64,000 nt of DNA from Pseudomonas denitrificans (nom. rej.) (GCF_008807415.1 NZ_CP043626.1:5742501-5806500); one strand, 5' to 3'; positions 37,938 through 46,945 are shown, counted from the stretch's first letter. The notes: a model not told the origin generated them from the letters alone. A program made the numbers and translations.

Positions 37938-40733
37938 ATGCAGGCTCCTTTCCGGACACGGATGCCTGCAATGATCGGATTCTTGCGTGACCTCTATGAA
38001 GGCCTAAAGGACGAGTACCGAAATCGCCACGACCCACCGCGCGGAATGCCGAGTCGACCGTCTGAATCTCCACCCTGGCCGGCAGCTCCCAGGCCCGCAG
38101 AGCCGGCCTCGGCCAAGCCCGCTCCTGAGTCTGTTCGGCCAGCGCTCGATAACCTGGCGCCGCTGAAACACTGGTCTCACCCCTTCAGAGACAAATCCAA
38201 CGCGCTGGTCCAGTTGACTAACCTGTCCAAGGCCACCGCTGGCTACTACCCGGTAGGGCGCAACGGCATGTGGCATGGCGGTGTGCACTTCGATCCAGGT
38301 ACCGCCGGAATCATCGACCAATCCAGCGTGCGCTGCCTCGCTGATGGTGAGGTGGTTGCCTATCGGGTTCCCACTCAGAATCCGAAAACCACCTATTTTC
38401 CGGCGCCGGGTGTCACGGTTGAAGCGCCTTTCGCGTCCGGGTTCGTGCTGGTGCGTCATCGTCTTGCGGCACCCGCCATAGCGGGAAGCACTGATGCGCC
38501 GCCGCAGCTGGTCTTCTACAGCCACTACATGCATCTGGAGGACTGGGCGAGCTATCAGGCAGACCCGGCCAGAGCACTGCCGGCCTTCTGGCGCGCGGGT
38601 AGCTATCGGGTCAAGGCCGACGCAGTGGATCAGGGGCCATTGGGGGCTTCGGTTCACGGGGAAGCCAAGGATGGCAGCAAGATATTCGCGACCTTGCCTC
38701 GCGGCGCGGCTGTGCAGGCCGCCTATTACGATCTGCTCTTCTTCCGGCTGGAAAGCGTGCAGGGGGTGGACCTTCCCGAACTGGCCGAGCCGATCAGAAC
38801 CGCCCGCGCCTTCCTGCGTACCTGTGACGTCGAGCGCGTCGAGGGAGGTGCTCGCATAAGAAGCAACGCGCTGGGCCTGCAACGGCACGACGGGCTCAAC
38901 ATTCATGCCGCCGCCAACGCGAAAAGCGATGTGCTGGCCATGCTGCCGCGCGGTACCGAGATCGTCATCAGCGGCGAAGGCGACTATCGCAAGCTGGAAG
39001 GCGTCATTCCGGCGAGCCCGGAAGATGCCGGGTTCAGTGCCGATGCCTACGAAGCCCCGCCAGGCTATGTGCGATTCGCGGCACTGGAGCCGATCCTCGC
39101 CCCTCAGCAGTTGGACTCCGTCGTTGTGCTCGATGAGCCCATACCGATCAAGGCTGGGGAGCTGATCGGTCACCTGGGGCACTATCAGGAAGGCACTGAA
39201 ACCTCCCCCATCCGCAAGCTGCACCTGGAAACCTTCACCGCCGACTACCTGCCGAAGTTCCTCGAAGCCAGCCGCGCCTGGGCGCAACGCCTGCCGAAGC
39301 AAGAGCTGGGCTGGCTGAAGATTGCCCGTGGAACCCCCGTTGTCGCACCAAGGGAGAACGGGCCACCCGTACTGGGCGAAAACGGACCGCCTGCTGGCAA
39401 TGACCTGCTGGTGCCGCGCGCCCTGCTCGAAGGTTTGCCTGCCGAGTACAAACGCGTCGTGACTTTGCAGACCACCTCCTACAACTGGTATCGGCTCGAC
39501 GGACTGCTCAACGATGCCGACGGCAAACCCCTGGATGGGTGGGTCTGCGAAAAGGTCGGCGTCACGCCCTGGGTCAGCCCCTGGCACTGGGAGGGTTACG
39601 ACATCATCCACGACTACGGGCCGATTGAGCGAAGCCTCGCTTATCGCCTCAACAAGGAAGGCAGATTGACGGAGGCGGATCAGGAGCGCTTTCGCGCAAA
39701 AATCGATGTGTGGGACCAGGGCCCGGTGCAAAGCCGTCTCTACGCCATTATCGACAGCAACCGCGACGGCCAGCTCGGCACCGACGAAATCCGTACGGCC
39801 CTGAGCCTTCCCGCCCGGGCGCAATCCATTTCTCAGTTGGCGATTCGGCACGAAAACGAATGGCACCACCGCCCGCAGAAGCTGGACGCCCTCGATGAGA
39901 TATTCGGCCATACCACCTCTACGCCGCTCTTGAACTGGGACGCCGAAAAGGGGCGAGCCAGACAGCTCTGCTGGTGGAGCGAGGTGGCGGGGAAAGTGGG
40001 GCTGCCGGAAGGAGGGAGGGTTTATCACCTGCATCCGATAGGGCTGGTGGCGGCGTTCAGGAAACCTCGGGAGAACACCTACCGGATTTATCAGGACGGC
40101 ACGATTGAGCGGTATCTATCGCCGGAGCAGAAGCCAGACTCGGCTAGGTATATCTATGTGGATAAAGAAGGTGTTGAGCATGATTTTGGGGTGTTTATGG
40201 CGATAGAGGCGGGCCGATGGGAGAAAATAGGAGAGCCGGGCGTCGGCAAGGTTTTTTTGGTTGATATAAGTAAGTTGGGCTCTAATTCTGCTAGGAAATT
40301 TGGGTTTGAGTTTTCTGGTACATCAAGAAAATATATGAGTATGCCAGCGCTGGCTAGTTTAATTGGGGCGCTTATGGAGGTTGGGTTTCCGGATGTGGTG
40401 TGTACTGGGTTTAGCTTAAGGGATGGATCGCCTGGAGATGAAAGTAAGTCGCATATAAATGGGCAGAACGGAGATTTTCGATTCCTGAGGCTTGATCGCA
40501 GTGGAGGTAGTTTGGATCTGTCTGAAAAGCCGGAGTTGTTGGATGAGCTTCGGCAGGCGGAGTTCATTGACTCTCTATATAAGTTTGGTTGGAAGCAGAT
40601 GTTGGCGTGGAAGTATAGGTTAAATGGGGCTGACAAGTTGCTTTCGCGAACAGCTCATTATCCTAAGCATCACCATCACCTGCATGTTGGTAGGTACCAG
40701 CCTAATATTATAGAGGTTAAAGATGAGAATTGA
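37938..40733 (+). CDS. Large multidomain metallopeptidase-like protein; candidate secreted antibacterial effector
   Basis: This protein has up to 931 residues; later ATGs at 37962 and 37971 (MIGFLRDLYEGLK) are plausible starts and none has a strong ribosome site. There is no signal peptide. Domains as read: an M23-like metallopeptidase fold with HGGVH (H113, H117), FYSHYMHL (H196, H199) and IGHLGHYQ...LHLE (H429), interrupted by two or three SH3-like segments (for example NIHAAANAKSDVLAMLPRGT). An EF-hand loop DSNRDGQLGTDE begins at D606. Next comes a segment (HENEWHHRP...WWSEVAGK...GRVYHLHPIGLV) that I associate with type VI secretion cargo proteins. The C-terminal domain carries SHINGQNGD (H839, D846) and HLH (H914, H916), the ligand pattern of LAS (M15/M74-like) murein peptidases. 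The last 650 bp are markedly AT-rich. It overlaps the next gene by 11 nt. The effector role is inference. Confidence 0.72.
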   Translation: MQAPFRTRMPAMIGFLRDLYEGLKDEYRNRHDPPRGMPSRPSESPPWPAAPRPAEPASAKPAPESVRPALDNLAPLKHWSHPFRDKSNALVQLTNLSKATAGYYPVGRNGMWHGGVHFDPGTAGIIDQSSVRCLADGEVVAYRVPTQNPKTTYFPAPGVTVEAPFASGFVLVRHRLAAPAIAGSTDAPPQLVFYSHYMHLEDWASYQADPARALPAFWRAGSYRVKADAVDQGPLGASVHGEAKDGSKIFATLPRGAAVQAAYYDLLFFRLESVQGVDLPELAEPIRTARAFLRTCDVERVEGGARIRSNALGLQRHDGLNIHAAANAKSDVLAMLPRGTEIVISGEGDYRKLEGVIPASPEDAGFSADAYEAPPGYVRFAALEPILAPQQLDSVVVLDEPIPIKAGELIGHLGHYQEGTETSPIRKLHLETFTADYLPKFLEASRAWAQRLPKQELGWLKIARGTPVVAPRENGPPVLGENGPPAGNDLLVPRALLEGLPAEYKRVVTLQTTSYNWYRLDGLLNDADGKPLDGWVCEKVGVTPWVSPWHWEGYDIIHDYGPIERSLAYRLNKEGRLTEADQERFRAKIDVWDQGPVQSRLYAIIDSNRDGQLGTDEIRTALSLPARAQSISQLAIRHENEWHHRPQKLDALDEIFGHTTSTPLLNWDAEKGRARQLCWWSEVAGKVGLPEGGRVYHLHPIGLVAAFRKPRENTYRIYQDGTIERYLSPEQKPDSARYIYVDKEGVEHDFGVFMAIEAGRWEKIGEPGVGKVFLVDISKLGSNSARKFGFEFSGTSRKYMSMPALASLIGALMEVGFPDVVCTGFSLRDGSPGDESKSHINGQNGDFRFLRLDRSGGSLDLSEKPELLDELRQAEFIDSLYKFGWKQMLAWKYRLNGADKLLSRTAHYPKHHHHLHVGRYQPNIIEVKDEN

Positions 40734-41466
40734 TTTTGCGTTATTTCTTTGTGTTCTAATAGTCGTATTTTCTCCAGCAAAAGAGGCTTTTGGTATCGAG
40801 TCTGAAGTAAAGATATTAGCCTCCTGTGAAAAGAGGCTGAAGGAACTATCGGTTCCCTTTAAAAGCCCGGCTGGGATAAGTGTATATAGAATGTTTAACG
40901 TTTTTCCTCCGGTAGGTCGAGGAGAGATTGAACATGAATCGATTGTTCGGAATGTTAAATCTAGAGTTAAATCTATAGATCTGGCTTCAGACTGCTTTCC
41001 CGAACGTCTTCTGAAGTCTGTAATGTGGTATGGGCCGAAGGAAATGCAGGAGGTGCTAAATGATGATGTAGTTCCAGTTCGAGTGTTGTCTGGGGGAAAA
41101 GGGTATTTTGTTGTGTTCTTATACCCCGGATATATTGAAAGCGAAGGAACCGGGACTGAGTTGGCCGCTGGTGTGGCGGTGTATAAAAAAAATGGCGAGC
41201 TTGTGCAAGTATTTGAAGGAGTCTCTTCTTGGGCCGGGAACGAAGGTACGTTGCTTATGCGCGAGTCTTGCTTGTATGGAGAGACGATATCTTTTTCAGA
41301 TAGAAGGTTTTACCCTGATCAAGTCACGGAAGATGGTTATGTAATTACGTATGAACTTATGTTCGATATTTCAAAAACCATGAAATACCTGTTCTCGACC
41401 GGAGATGGCAGTGATGGCGGGTATGAGTGCCCGAGTAGCTCGTATATTAAAGTAGGGAGAAAATAG
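40723..41466 (+). CDS. Exported AT-rich protein; candidate immunity protein
   Basis: This is a 247-residue protein that I do not recognise. A signal peptide is clear: MRIDFALFLCVLIVVFSP with cleavage likely near AFG. The mature part has four cysteines (Cys35, 91, 183, 236), enough for two disulfides in the periplasm. GAGG sits 6 nt before the ATG, inside the end of the preceding gene, with which it overlaps by 11 nt. Base composition is far below the surrounding GC level (many ATA, TTA and AAA codons), a sign of acquisition. An exported small protein directly coupled to a putative peptidoglycan hydrolase fits a periplasmic immunity protein; this is inference from context only. Confidence 0.65.
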   Translation: MRIDFALFLCVLIVVFSPAKEAFGIESEVKILASCEKRLKELSVPFKSPAGISVYRMFNVFPPVGRGEIEHESIVRNVKSRVKSIDLASDCFPERLLKSVMWYGPKEMQEVLNDDVVPVRVLSGGKGYFVVFLYPGYIESEGTGTELAAGVAVYKKNGELVQVFEGVSSWAGNEGTLLMRESCLYGETISFSDRRFYPDQVTEDGYVITYELMFDISKTMKYLFSTGDGSDGGYECPSSSYIKVGRK

Positions 41467-41532
41467 GGAGCCGGCTTGTTAATAGAGCTCGTTCTTGCTC
41501 GCGAACCTGCATGGCATCAGCGTTGCCGACTT

Positions 41533-41646
41533 CCCTCACCCTAGCCCTCTCCCAAAGGGAGAGGGCCCGTTCGGAGCAAGCGGGAACCGCATCATCAGCC
41601 GGCACGATCTGCCCCCTCTCCCTTTGGGAGAGGGCTGGGGTGAGGG
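41533..41646. repeat. Long inverted repeat, each arm itself palindromic
   Basis: The arms at 41533-41565 and 41614-41646 are 33-bp reverse complements with one mismatch. Each contains CCCTCTCCC followed by its own complement (GGGAGAGGG). The CCCTCACCCTAGCCCTCTCCC type is a dispersed intergenic element seen in many gamma-proteobacteria. It lies between the AT-rich gene and rsmE and may also stop transcripts from both sides. Confidence 0.85.
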
Positions 41647-41673
41647 GCTTCTCGGCGAGCGCGAATCTCGACC

Positions 41674-42392
41674 TTAGAAATCACCCCACAATTGCTGGGC
41701 CACGCTCAGTGCCACAACGGGTGCGGTCTCGGTACGCAGCACGCGCGGCCCAGTCGCGCGGCATGGAATCCGGCGCCCTTGGCCTGTTCCACTTCCGCAT
41801 CGCTCAAGCCGCCTTCCGGGCCGATCAGGAAAGCCAGGCTGGATGGCTTGTCATGACTGGTCAGTGGTTCGGCGACCGGGTGCAGAACCAGCTTGAGCTG
41901 TGCTTGGCAGCTCTCCAGCCATTCGCCGAGGGTGACCGGCGCGTTGAGCACCGGCAGCACTGAGCGGCCGCATTGCTCGCAGGCGCTGATCGCCACCTGG
42001 CGCCAGTGGGCCATGCGCTTGTCGGCGCGTTCGTCCTTCAGGCGCACTTCGCAGCGTTCGCTGACGATCGGGGTGATCTCGCTGGCGCCCAGTTCGGTGG
42101 CCTTCTGGATCGCCCAGTCCATGCGCTCGCCGCGGGACAGGCCCTGGCCCAGATGGATGTGCAGCGGCGATTCGGCCTGGCCGTCGAAGGCTTCGCGCAG
42201 TTCCACGCGGACGTTCTTCTTGCCGACCTCGATCAGTTCGCCCAGGTATTCGTGGCCGGAGCCGTCGAACAGCTGCACGGCGTCGCCGGCCGTGTGCCGG
42301 AGCACGCGGCCGATGTAGTGGGCCTGGGCTTCGGGCAGCTCGTGCTGGCCGAGGGAGAGCGGGGCGTCGATGAAGAAGCGGGAGAGGCGCAT
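41674..42392 (-). CDS. rsmE: 16S rRNA m3U1498 methyltransferase RsmE (frameshifted as given near 41748)
   Basis: RsmE is a SPOUT-fold methyltransferase for U1498 of 16S rRNA. The start at 42392 gives MRLSRFFIDAPLSLGQHELP; a longer in-frame start at 42428 lies in repeat sequence. The SAM knot is seen as SSLAFLIGPEGGLSDAEVEQ. As given, the frame derails after GFHAARLG and would stop at 41706. Adding one base to the GG/CC at about 41747-41749 restores LGPRVLRTETAPVVALSVAQ and an end at 41674, about 239 residues. A paralogue lies at 58511-59218. Confidence 0.88.
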
Positions 42393-42442
42393 GGTCAAGG
42401 ATTCAGGCAGCAGGCGACAGGCTGGCAAGTGTATCGCCTGCA

Positions 42443-42459
42443 GCCTGTCGCCTGAAGCC
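42443..42459. repeat. Copy of the 17-bp motif found in hemW, within an imperfect inverted repeat
   Basis: GCCTGTCGCCTGAAGCC matches 1094-1110 exactly. An imperfect inverted partner (CAGGCGACAGGCTG) lies at about 42411-42424, so the rsmE-bioA spacer can form a hairpin. Confidence 0.65.
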
Positions 42460-42470
42460 TACCGCGGCTA

Positions 42471-43874
42471 TCAGCCCGGATCGCGATGCTCGGGGAAGCG
42501 TTCGCTGACCGCCACGCTCACGCTGTCGCGGGTGGCGATGTCGATGCCTTCGCTGGCGACCTCGGCGAGGAAGTCGATCTGCTCGGGGGTGATGATGTAC
42601 GGCGGCAGGAAGTACACCACGCTGCCCAGCGGACGCAGCAGCGCACCGCGCTCCAGGCCATGCTGGAAGACCTTCAGGCCGCGGCGCTCCTGCCACGGGT
42701 AGGGCGTCTTGCTGGCCTTGTCCTGGACCATCTCGATGGCGAGGATCATGCCGGTCTGGCGGATTTCCGAGACGTGCGGGTGGTCGGCCAGGTGCGCTGT
42801 GGCGCTGGCCATGCGTGCCGCCAGGGCCTTGTTGGCCTCGATGACGTTGTCCTGCTCGAAGATGTCCAGGGTCGCCAGGGCGGCGGCGCAGGCCAGCGGG
42901 TTGCCGGTGTAGGTGTGCGAGTGGAGGAAGGCGCGCAGGGTGGCGTAGTCGTCGTAGAAGGCCTGGTAGACCTTGTCGGTGGTAAGCACCGCGCTCATCG
43001 CCAGGTAGCCGCCGGTCAGCGCCTTGGACAGCACGAGGAAGTCCGGGGTGATGCCGGCCTGCTCGCAGGCGAACATCGTACCGGTGCGTCCGAAGCCGAC
43101 GGCGATCTCGTCGTGGATCAGGTGTACGCCGTAGCGGTCGCAGGCCTCGCGCAGCAGCTTGAGGTAGACCGGGTGGTACATGCGCATGCCGCCGGCGCCC
43201 TGCACCAGCGGCTCGACGATCACCGCCGCGACTTCTTTATGGTGCTGCTCCAGCGCCTGCTCCATGGCGGCGAACATCGTCCGTGAGTGTTCTTCCCAGC
43301 TCACGCCTTCGGGGCGCAGGTAGCAGTCGGGGGTCGGCACCTTGATGGTGTCCATCAGCAGCGACTTGTAGGTCTCGGTGAACAGCGCGACGTCGCCCAC
43401 CGACATCGCCGCCACGGTTTCGCCGTGGTAGCTGTTGGTCAGGGTGATGAAGCGCTTCTTCTCCGGCTGGCCGAGGTTGTGCCAGTAGTGGTAGCTCATC
43501 TTCAGCGCCACTTCGATGCCGGCCGAGCCGCTGTCGGCGTAGAACACCCGGGAGAAGCCGGCCGGTGCCAGGCGCAGCAGGCGCTCGGACAGCTCGATCA
43601 CCGGCTGGTGGCTGAAACCGGCGAGGATCACGTGCTCCAGCTGGTCCACCTGGTCCTTGATGCGCTGGTTGATGCGCGGGTTGGCATGGCCAAAGACATT
43701 GACCCACCAGGAGCTGACCGCGTCCATGTAGCGCTTGCCTTCGAAGTCCTCCAGCCAGATGCCCTCGCCGCGGCGGATCGGGACCACCGGCAGGCGCTCG
43801 TGGTCTTTCATCTGGGTGCAGGGGTGCCACAGCACCTCGAGATCGCGCTGCATCCACTCGGCGTTCAGGCCCAT
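42471..43874 (-). CDS. bioA: Adenosylmethionine-8-amino-7-oxononanoate aminotransferase
   Basis: BioA converts 7-keto-8-aminopelargonate to 7,8-diaminopelargonate in biotin synthesis, with SAM as amino donor. It is a 467-residue class III PLP aminotransferase. The start at 43874 gives MGLNAEWMQRDLEVLWHPCT; the frame is open to 43964 but lacks homology there. The PLP lysine is in FLVLSKALTGGYLAMSAV, and the family aspartate lies in HLIHDEIAVGFGRTG. It is the sole biotin gene in the window and is divergent from the amine oxidase gene. Confidence 0.95.
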   Translation of the reverse strand: MGLNAEWMQRDLEVLWHPCTQMKDHERLPVVPIRRGEGIWLEDFEGKRYMDAVSSWWVNVFGHANPRINQRIKDQVDQLEHVILAGFSHQPVIELSERLLRLAPAGFSRVFYADSGSAGIEVALKMSYHYWHNLGQPEKKRFITLTNSYHGETVAAMSVGDVALFTETYKSLLMDTIKVPTPDCYLRPEGVSWEEHSRTMFAAMEQALEQHHKEVAAVIVEPLVQGAGGMRMYHPVYLKLLREACDRYGVHLIHDEIAVGFGRTGTMFACEQAGITPDFLVLSKALTGGYLAMSAVLTTDKVYQAFYDDYATLRAFLHSHTYTGNPLACAAALATLDIFEQDNVIEANKALAARMASATAHLADHPHVSEIRQTGMILAIEMVQDKASKTPYPWQERRGLKVFQHGLERGALLRPLGSVVYFLPPYIITPEQIDFLAEVASEGIDIATRDSVSVAVSERFPEHRDPG

Positions 43875-44066
43875 GGTCTGCTCCTTTAAATAATGGCTCG
43901 TCAGACGGTCGACTCGCCCGGATCGGGCAAGCCTATTCAATGCTCCTGAGATGAACAAGGACACGTCCTACGACACATGCGGTGGGCAGCCGACCAACAC
44001 GGCTATTCGGCATTCGGGCGCTCACGTATGCTTCGCGCCTTTGCACCGATTCGGGGAAGTCTGGCG

Positions 44067-45557
44067 ATGAAAATGGGATGGCTGCGCGCTGCCGCGTTGC
44101 TTGCTCTGGGGGTGTTCAGCGTAGTGGCGCTGGGCAAGGACAAACAACCGACCGCCATCGTGGTCGGCGGCGGTCTTGCCGGTCTTTCCGCAGCCTACGA
44201 GCTGCAGCAGGCGGGCTGGCAGGTCACCCTGCTGGAAGCCAAGCCGCAGGTGGGCGGTCGTTCGGGCCTGGCCACCAGCGAGTGGATCGGCAACAAGAAG
44301 GTCCAGCCGACCCTCAACGGCTACCTGGAAACCCTGAAGGTGAATTCGGTGCCGGCGCCGGAATTCGTCCGCACCCCGAGCTACCTGATCGACGGCGTCT
44401 ACTACACCAGCGCCGACCTGAAGACCAAGATGCCGGCCGTCGCCGCGGACCTCGAGCGCTTCGAGAAGTCCCTGAACGAGCTGTCCGCCTCCATCGACGA
44501 CCCGCTCAACCCGCTGGCGAACAAGACCCTGTTCGCCCTCGACCAGCTCACCGCCGCGCGCTGGCTGGACAAGCTGAACCTGTCGCCGACCGCGCGCCTG
44601 CTGGTCAACCAGCGCATCCGTTCGCACTACGACGAACCGTCGCGCCTGTCGCTGCTCTACCTCGCCCAGCAGGGCCGTGTGTACCGCGGCGTCGACGACC
44701 GTGACCTGCGCGCGTCGCGTCTGCCCGGCGGCAGCCAGGTGCTGGCCCAGGCCTTCGTCAAGCAGATCAAGACCATCAAGACCAACGCCAAGGTCACCTC
44801 GATCAGCCAGGACAAGGACGGCGTGACCGTCAAGGTCGGCGCCACCGGCTACACCGCCGACTACCTGGTGCTGGCCGTGCCGCTGCGCGCCCTGGGCAAC
44901 ATCACCCTGACTCCGGGCCTGAACGAGAAGCAGCTGGCGGCCCTCAAGGGCACCAACTACGGCTGGCGCGACCAGATCCTGATGAAGTTCAAGCGCCCGG
45001 TGTGGGACGACAAGTCGCGCCTGTCCGGCGAGATCTACAGCGACCAGGGCCTGGGCATGATCTGGGTCGAGCCCGCGACCAAGGGCGGCGCCAACGTGCT
45101 GATCAACCTGTCCGGCGACAACGCCCGCGTGATGCAGGCCTTCGGCGACCGCCAGCTCTCCGAGCAGGTGCTGATCCGCATGAACAAGTACTACCCGAAG
45201 ATGCGCGGCGCCTACGACGGCTACGAAATGCGTCGCTACAGCACCGACGCCGGCACCGGCGGTTCCTACCTGGCCTTCGGTCCGGGCCAGATCAGCCGCT
45301 TCTGGCGTGTGTGGGAGACCCCGGTGTCCCGCGTGGCCTTCGCCGGCGAGCACACCGATGCGCTCTACCCGGGCACCATCGAAGGCGCCTTGCGCAGCGG
45401 CAAGCGTGCCGCCAGCCAGGTCCGCGACCTCTACGCCGGCAAGACGCCGGTGCTCGAAGGCGCGTCCCTGGTGGCTGACAACAAGCCGGCTGCCAGCGAC
45501 AAGCCAGCCGATGCCAAGGGCGAGAAGAAGGGCATCATGTCCTGGCTGCCGTTCTGA
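44067..45557 (+). CDS. FAD-dependent amine oxidase family protein, exported or membrane-anchored
   Basis: This 496-residue flavin amine oxidase-like protein begins with a hydrophobic segment (MKMGWLRAAALLALGVFSVV) that could be a signal peptide or anchor. The dinucleotide loop TAIVVGGGLAGLSAAYELQQ follows, then LLEAKPQVGGRSG. The C-terminal FAD motif is in RVAFAGEHTDALYPGTIEGA. The tail after about residue 460 is Lys/Ala-rich. Its substrate is unknown. The start at 44067 is preferred over the open frame from 43977. A terminator follows. Confidence 0.85.
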   Translation: MKMGWLRAAALLALGVFSVVALGKDKQPTAIVVGGGLAGLSAAYELQQAGWQVTLLEAKPQVGGRSGLATSEWIGNKKVQPTLNGYLETLKVNSVPAPEFVRTPSYLIDGVYYTSADLKTKMPAVAADLERFEKSLNELSASIDDPLNPLANKTLFALDQLTAARWLDKLNLSPTARLLVNQRIRSHYDEPSRLSLLYLAQQGRVYRGVDDRDLRASRLPGGSQVLAQAFVKQIKTIKTNAKVTSISQDKDGVTVKVGATGYTADYLVLAVPLRALGNITLTPGLNEKQLAALKGTNYGWRDQILMKFKRPVWDDKSRLSGEIYSDQGLGMIWVEPATKGGANVLINLSGDNARVMQAFGDRQLSEQVLIRMNKYYPKMRGAYDGYEMRRYSTDAGTGGSYLAFGPGQISRFWRVWETPVSRVAFAGEHTDALYPGTIEGALRSGKRAASQVRDLYAGKTPVLEGASLVADNKPAASDKPADAKGEKKGIMSWLPF

Positions 45558-45574
45558 CCGAACCTGCTCCACCC

Positions 45575-45607
45575 CGACAATGCCGGCGAAAGCCGGCATT
45601 GTCGTTT
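45575..45607 (+). terminator. Terminator after the amine oxidase gene
   Basis: A perfect 13-bp stem (CGACAATGCCGGC / GCCGGCATTGTCG) has a GAAA loop and is followed by TTT. It lies 18 nt after the stop. Confidence 0.85.
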
Positions 45608-45735
45608 CTGGCTCTGGGACGGGCGTTTCAGACTCGGACCTATCTTGTCAGTCGATGTTTCAAAGCAGATTTTTCTGCTTTTCTTCGATGGATTAACCGC
45701 TAGTCTTGAATTCCCGTTTTCAAGGATGTCGATCG

Positions 45736-46290
45736 ATGCAATGGCGTAATTCCCCCGCTCGCTACGGACTGGTCAGCCTGTTCCTGCACTGGGGCAGTGC
45801 GCTGGTGGTCTTCGGCCTGTTCGGCCTGGGCCTGTGGATGCGCGAGCTGGACTACTACGACACCTGGTACCACCGCGCTCCGGAAATCCACAAAAGCATC
45901 GGCATCCTCCTGGCCATCGCCCTGATCGTGCGCGTGCTCTGGCGCTTCATCAGCCCGGCGCCGCCGACCCCGGCCAACCACGGCCAGATGACCCGCCTGG
46001 CCACCAGGCTCGGCCACCTGGCGCTCTACGCGCTGCTGTTCGCGGTGATCATCGCCGGCTACCTGATCTCCACCGCCGAAGGCAAACCCATCAGCGTGTT
46101 CGGCTGGTTCGACGTGCCCGCCACCCTGAGCGGCATCACCGACCAGGCCGACATCGCCGGCGCCATTCACCTGTACCTGGCCTGGACCCTGGTTGTACTG
46201 GCCGTGCTGCACGCCCTGGCGGCGTTCAAACACCATTTCTTCGACCGTGATGAGACGCTGGTCCGCATGCTCGGTCGTGCCGCGAAATAA
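45736..46290 (+). CDS. Cytochrome b561 family membrane protein
   Basis: This 184-residue, four-helix diheme cytochrome b561-type protein has heme-ligand histidines in helices, for example [51 protein letters not shown] and [20 protein letters not shown]. Such proteins shuttle electrons between quinol and periplasmic partners. It lies 28 nt upstream of a YceI gene, a common pairing. The start at 45736 ([16 protein letters not shown]) is preferred over 45706. Confidence 0.92.
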   Translation: MQWRNSPARYGLVSLFLHWGSALVVFGLFGLGLWMRELDYYDTWYHRAPEIHKSIGILLAIALIVRVLWRFISPAPPTPANHGQMTRLATRLGHLALYALLFAVIIAGYLISTAEGKPISVFGWFDVPATLSGITDQADIAGAIHLYLAWTLVVLAVLHALAAFKHHFFDRDETLVRMLGRAAK

Positions 46291-46318
46291 CACCTCACCT
46301 CAAAGGGAGATTGCTTCA

Positions 46319-46894
46319 ATGCTGAAGAAGACGTTCGCCGCTCTGGCGCTGGGTACCGCCCTGTTCTCTGCTGGCCAGGCCATGGCCGCGGACTACAAGA
46401 TCGACAAGGAAGGCCAGCACGCCTTCATCGAGTTCCGCATCAAGCACCTGGGTTACAGCTGGCTGTACGGCCGCTTCGACGACTTCGACGGTGCCTTCAC
46501 CTTCGACGAGAAGAACCCGTCCGCCGACAAGGTCAAGGTGACCATCAACACCAACAGCGTGAACTCCAATCACGCCGAGCGTGACAAGCACCTGCGCAGC
46601 GCGGACTTCCTGAACGTCTCGAAGAACCCGACCGCGACCTTCGAATCCACCGGCGTGAAGGCCGATGGCAAGAATGCCGAGATCACCGGCAACCTGACCC
46701 TGAACGGCGTGACCAAGCCGGTCACCATCAAGGCTGAACTGATCGGCCAGGGCGATGACCCGTGGGGCGGCTACCGTGCCGGCTTCCTCGGCACCACCAC
46801 CCTCAAGTTGAAGGACTTCAACATCCAGCGCGATCTTGGCCCGGCTTCCCAGGAAGTCGAGCTGACCCTGTCGGTAGAAGGGGTGCGTCAGTAA
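46319..46894 (+). CDS. YceI family periplasmic lipid-binding protein
   Basis: This 191-residue exported protein has the signal peptide [20 protein letters not shown] with cleavage after AMA. The YceI lipocalin-like barrel starts [20 protein letters not shown], and the [20 protein letters not shown] and [12 protein letters not shown] motifs are present. The family binds isoprenoid or amphiphilic ligands. The PAO1 counterpart next to mexR (PA0423) was described as a secreted protein. It is probably co-transcribed with the upstream cytochrome b561 gene. Confidence 0.94.
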   Translation: MLKKTFAALALGTALFSAGQAMAADYKIDKEGQHAFIEFRIKHLGYSWLYGRFDDFDGAFTFDEKNPSADKVKVTINTNSVNSNHAERDKHLRSADFLNVSKNPTATFESTGVKADGKNAEITGNLTLNGVTKPVTIKAELIGQGDDPWGGYRAGFLGTTTLKLKDFNIQRDLGPASQEVELTLSVEGVRQ

Positions 46895-46906
46895 GACGCA
46901 GAATTG

Positions 46907-46936
46907 CGAAAACGCCGGCGAATGCCGGCGTTTTCG
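46907..46936. terminator. Bidirectional terminator between yceI and mexR
   Basis: CGAAAACGCCGGC pairs with GCCGGCGTTTTCG over 13 bp around a 4-nt loop. The A and T runs on the two sides suit both the convergent yceI (+) and mexR (-) transcripts. Confidence 0.85.
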
Positions 46937-46945
46937 TTTGTGCTG

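Noticed and set aside
41533..41646. A CRISPR-like array
   Set aside because: There are only two arms, in inverted orientation, with one spacer and no cas genes nearby.
41495..41963. Short open frames across the inverted repeat after the AT-rich gene
   Set aside because: They are made of the repeat and antisense rsmE sequence.
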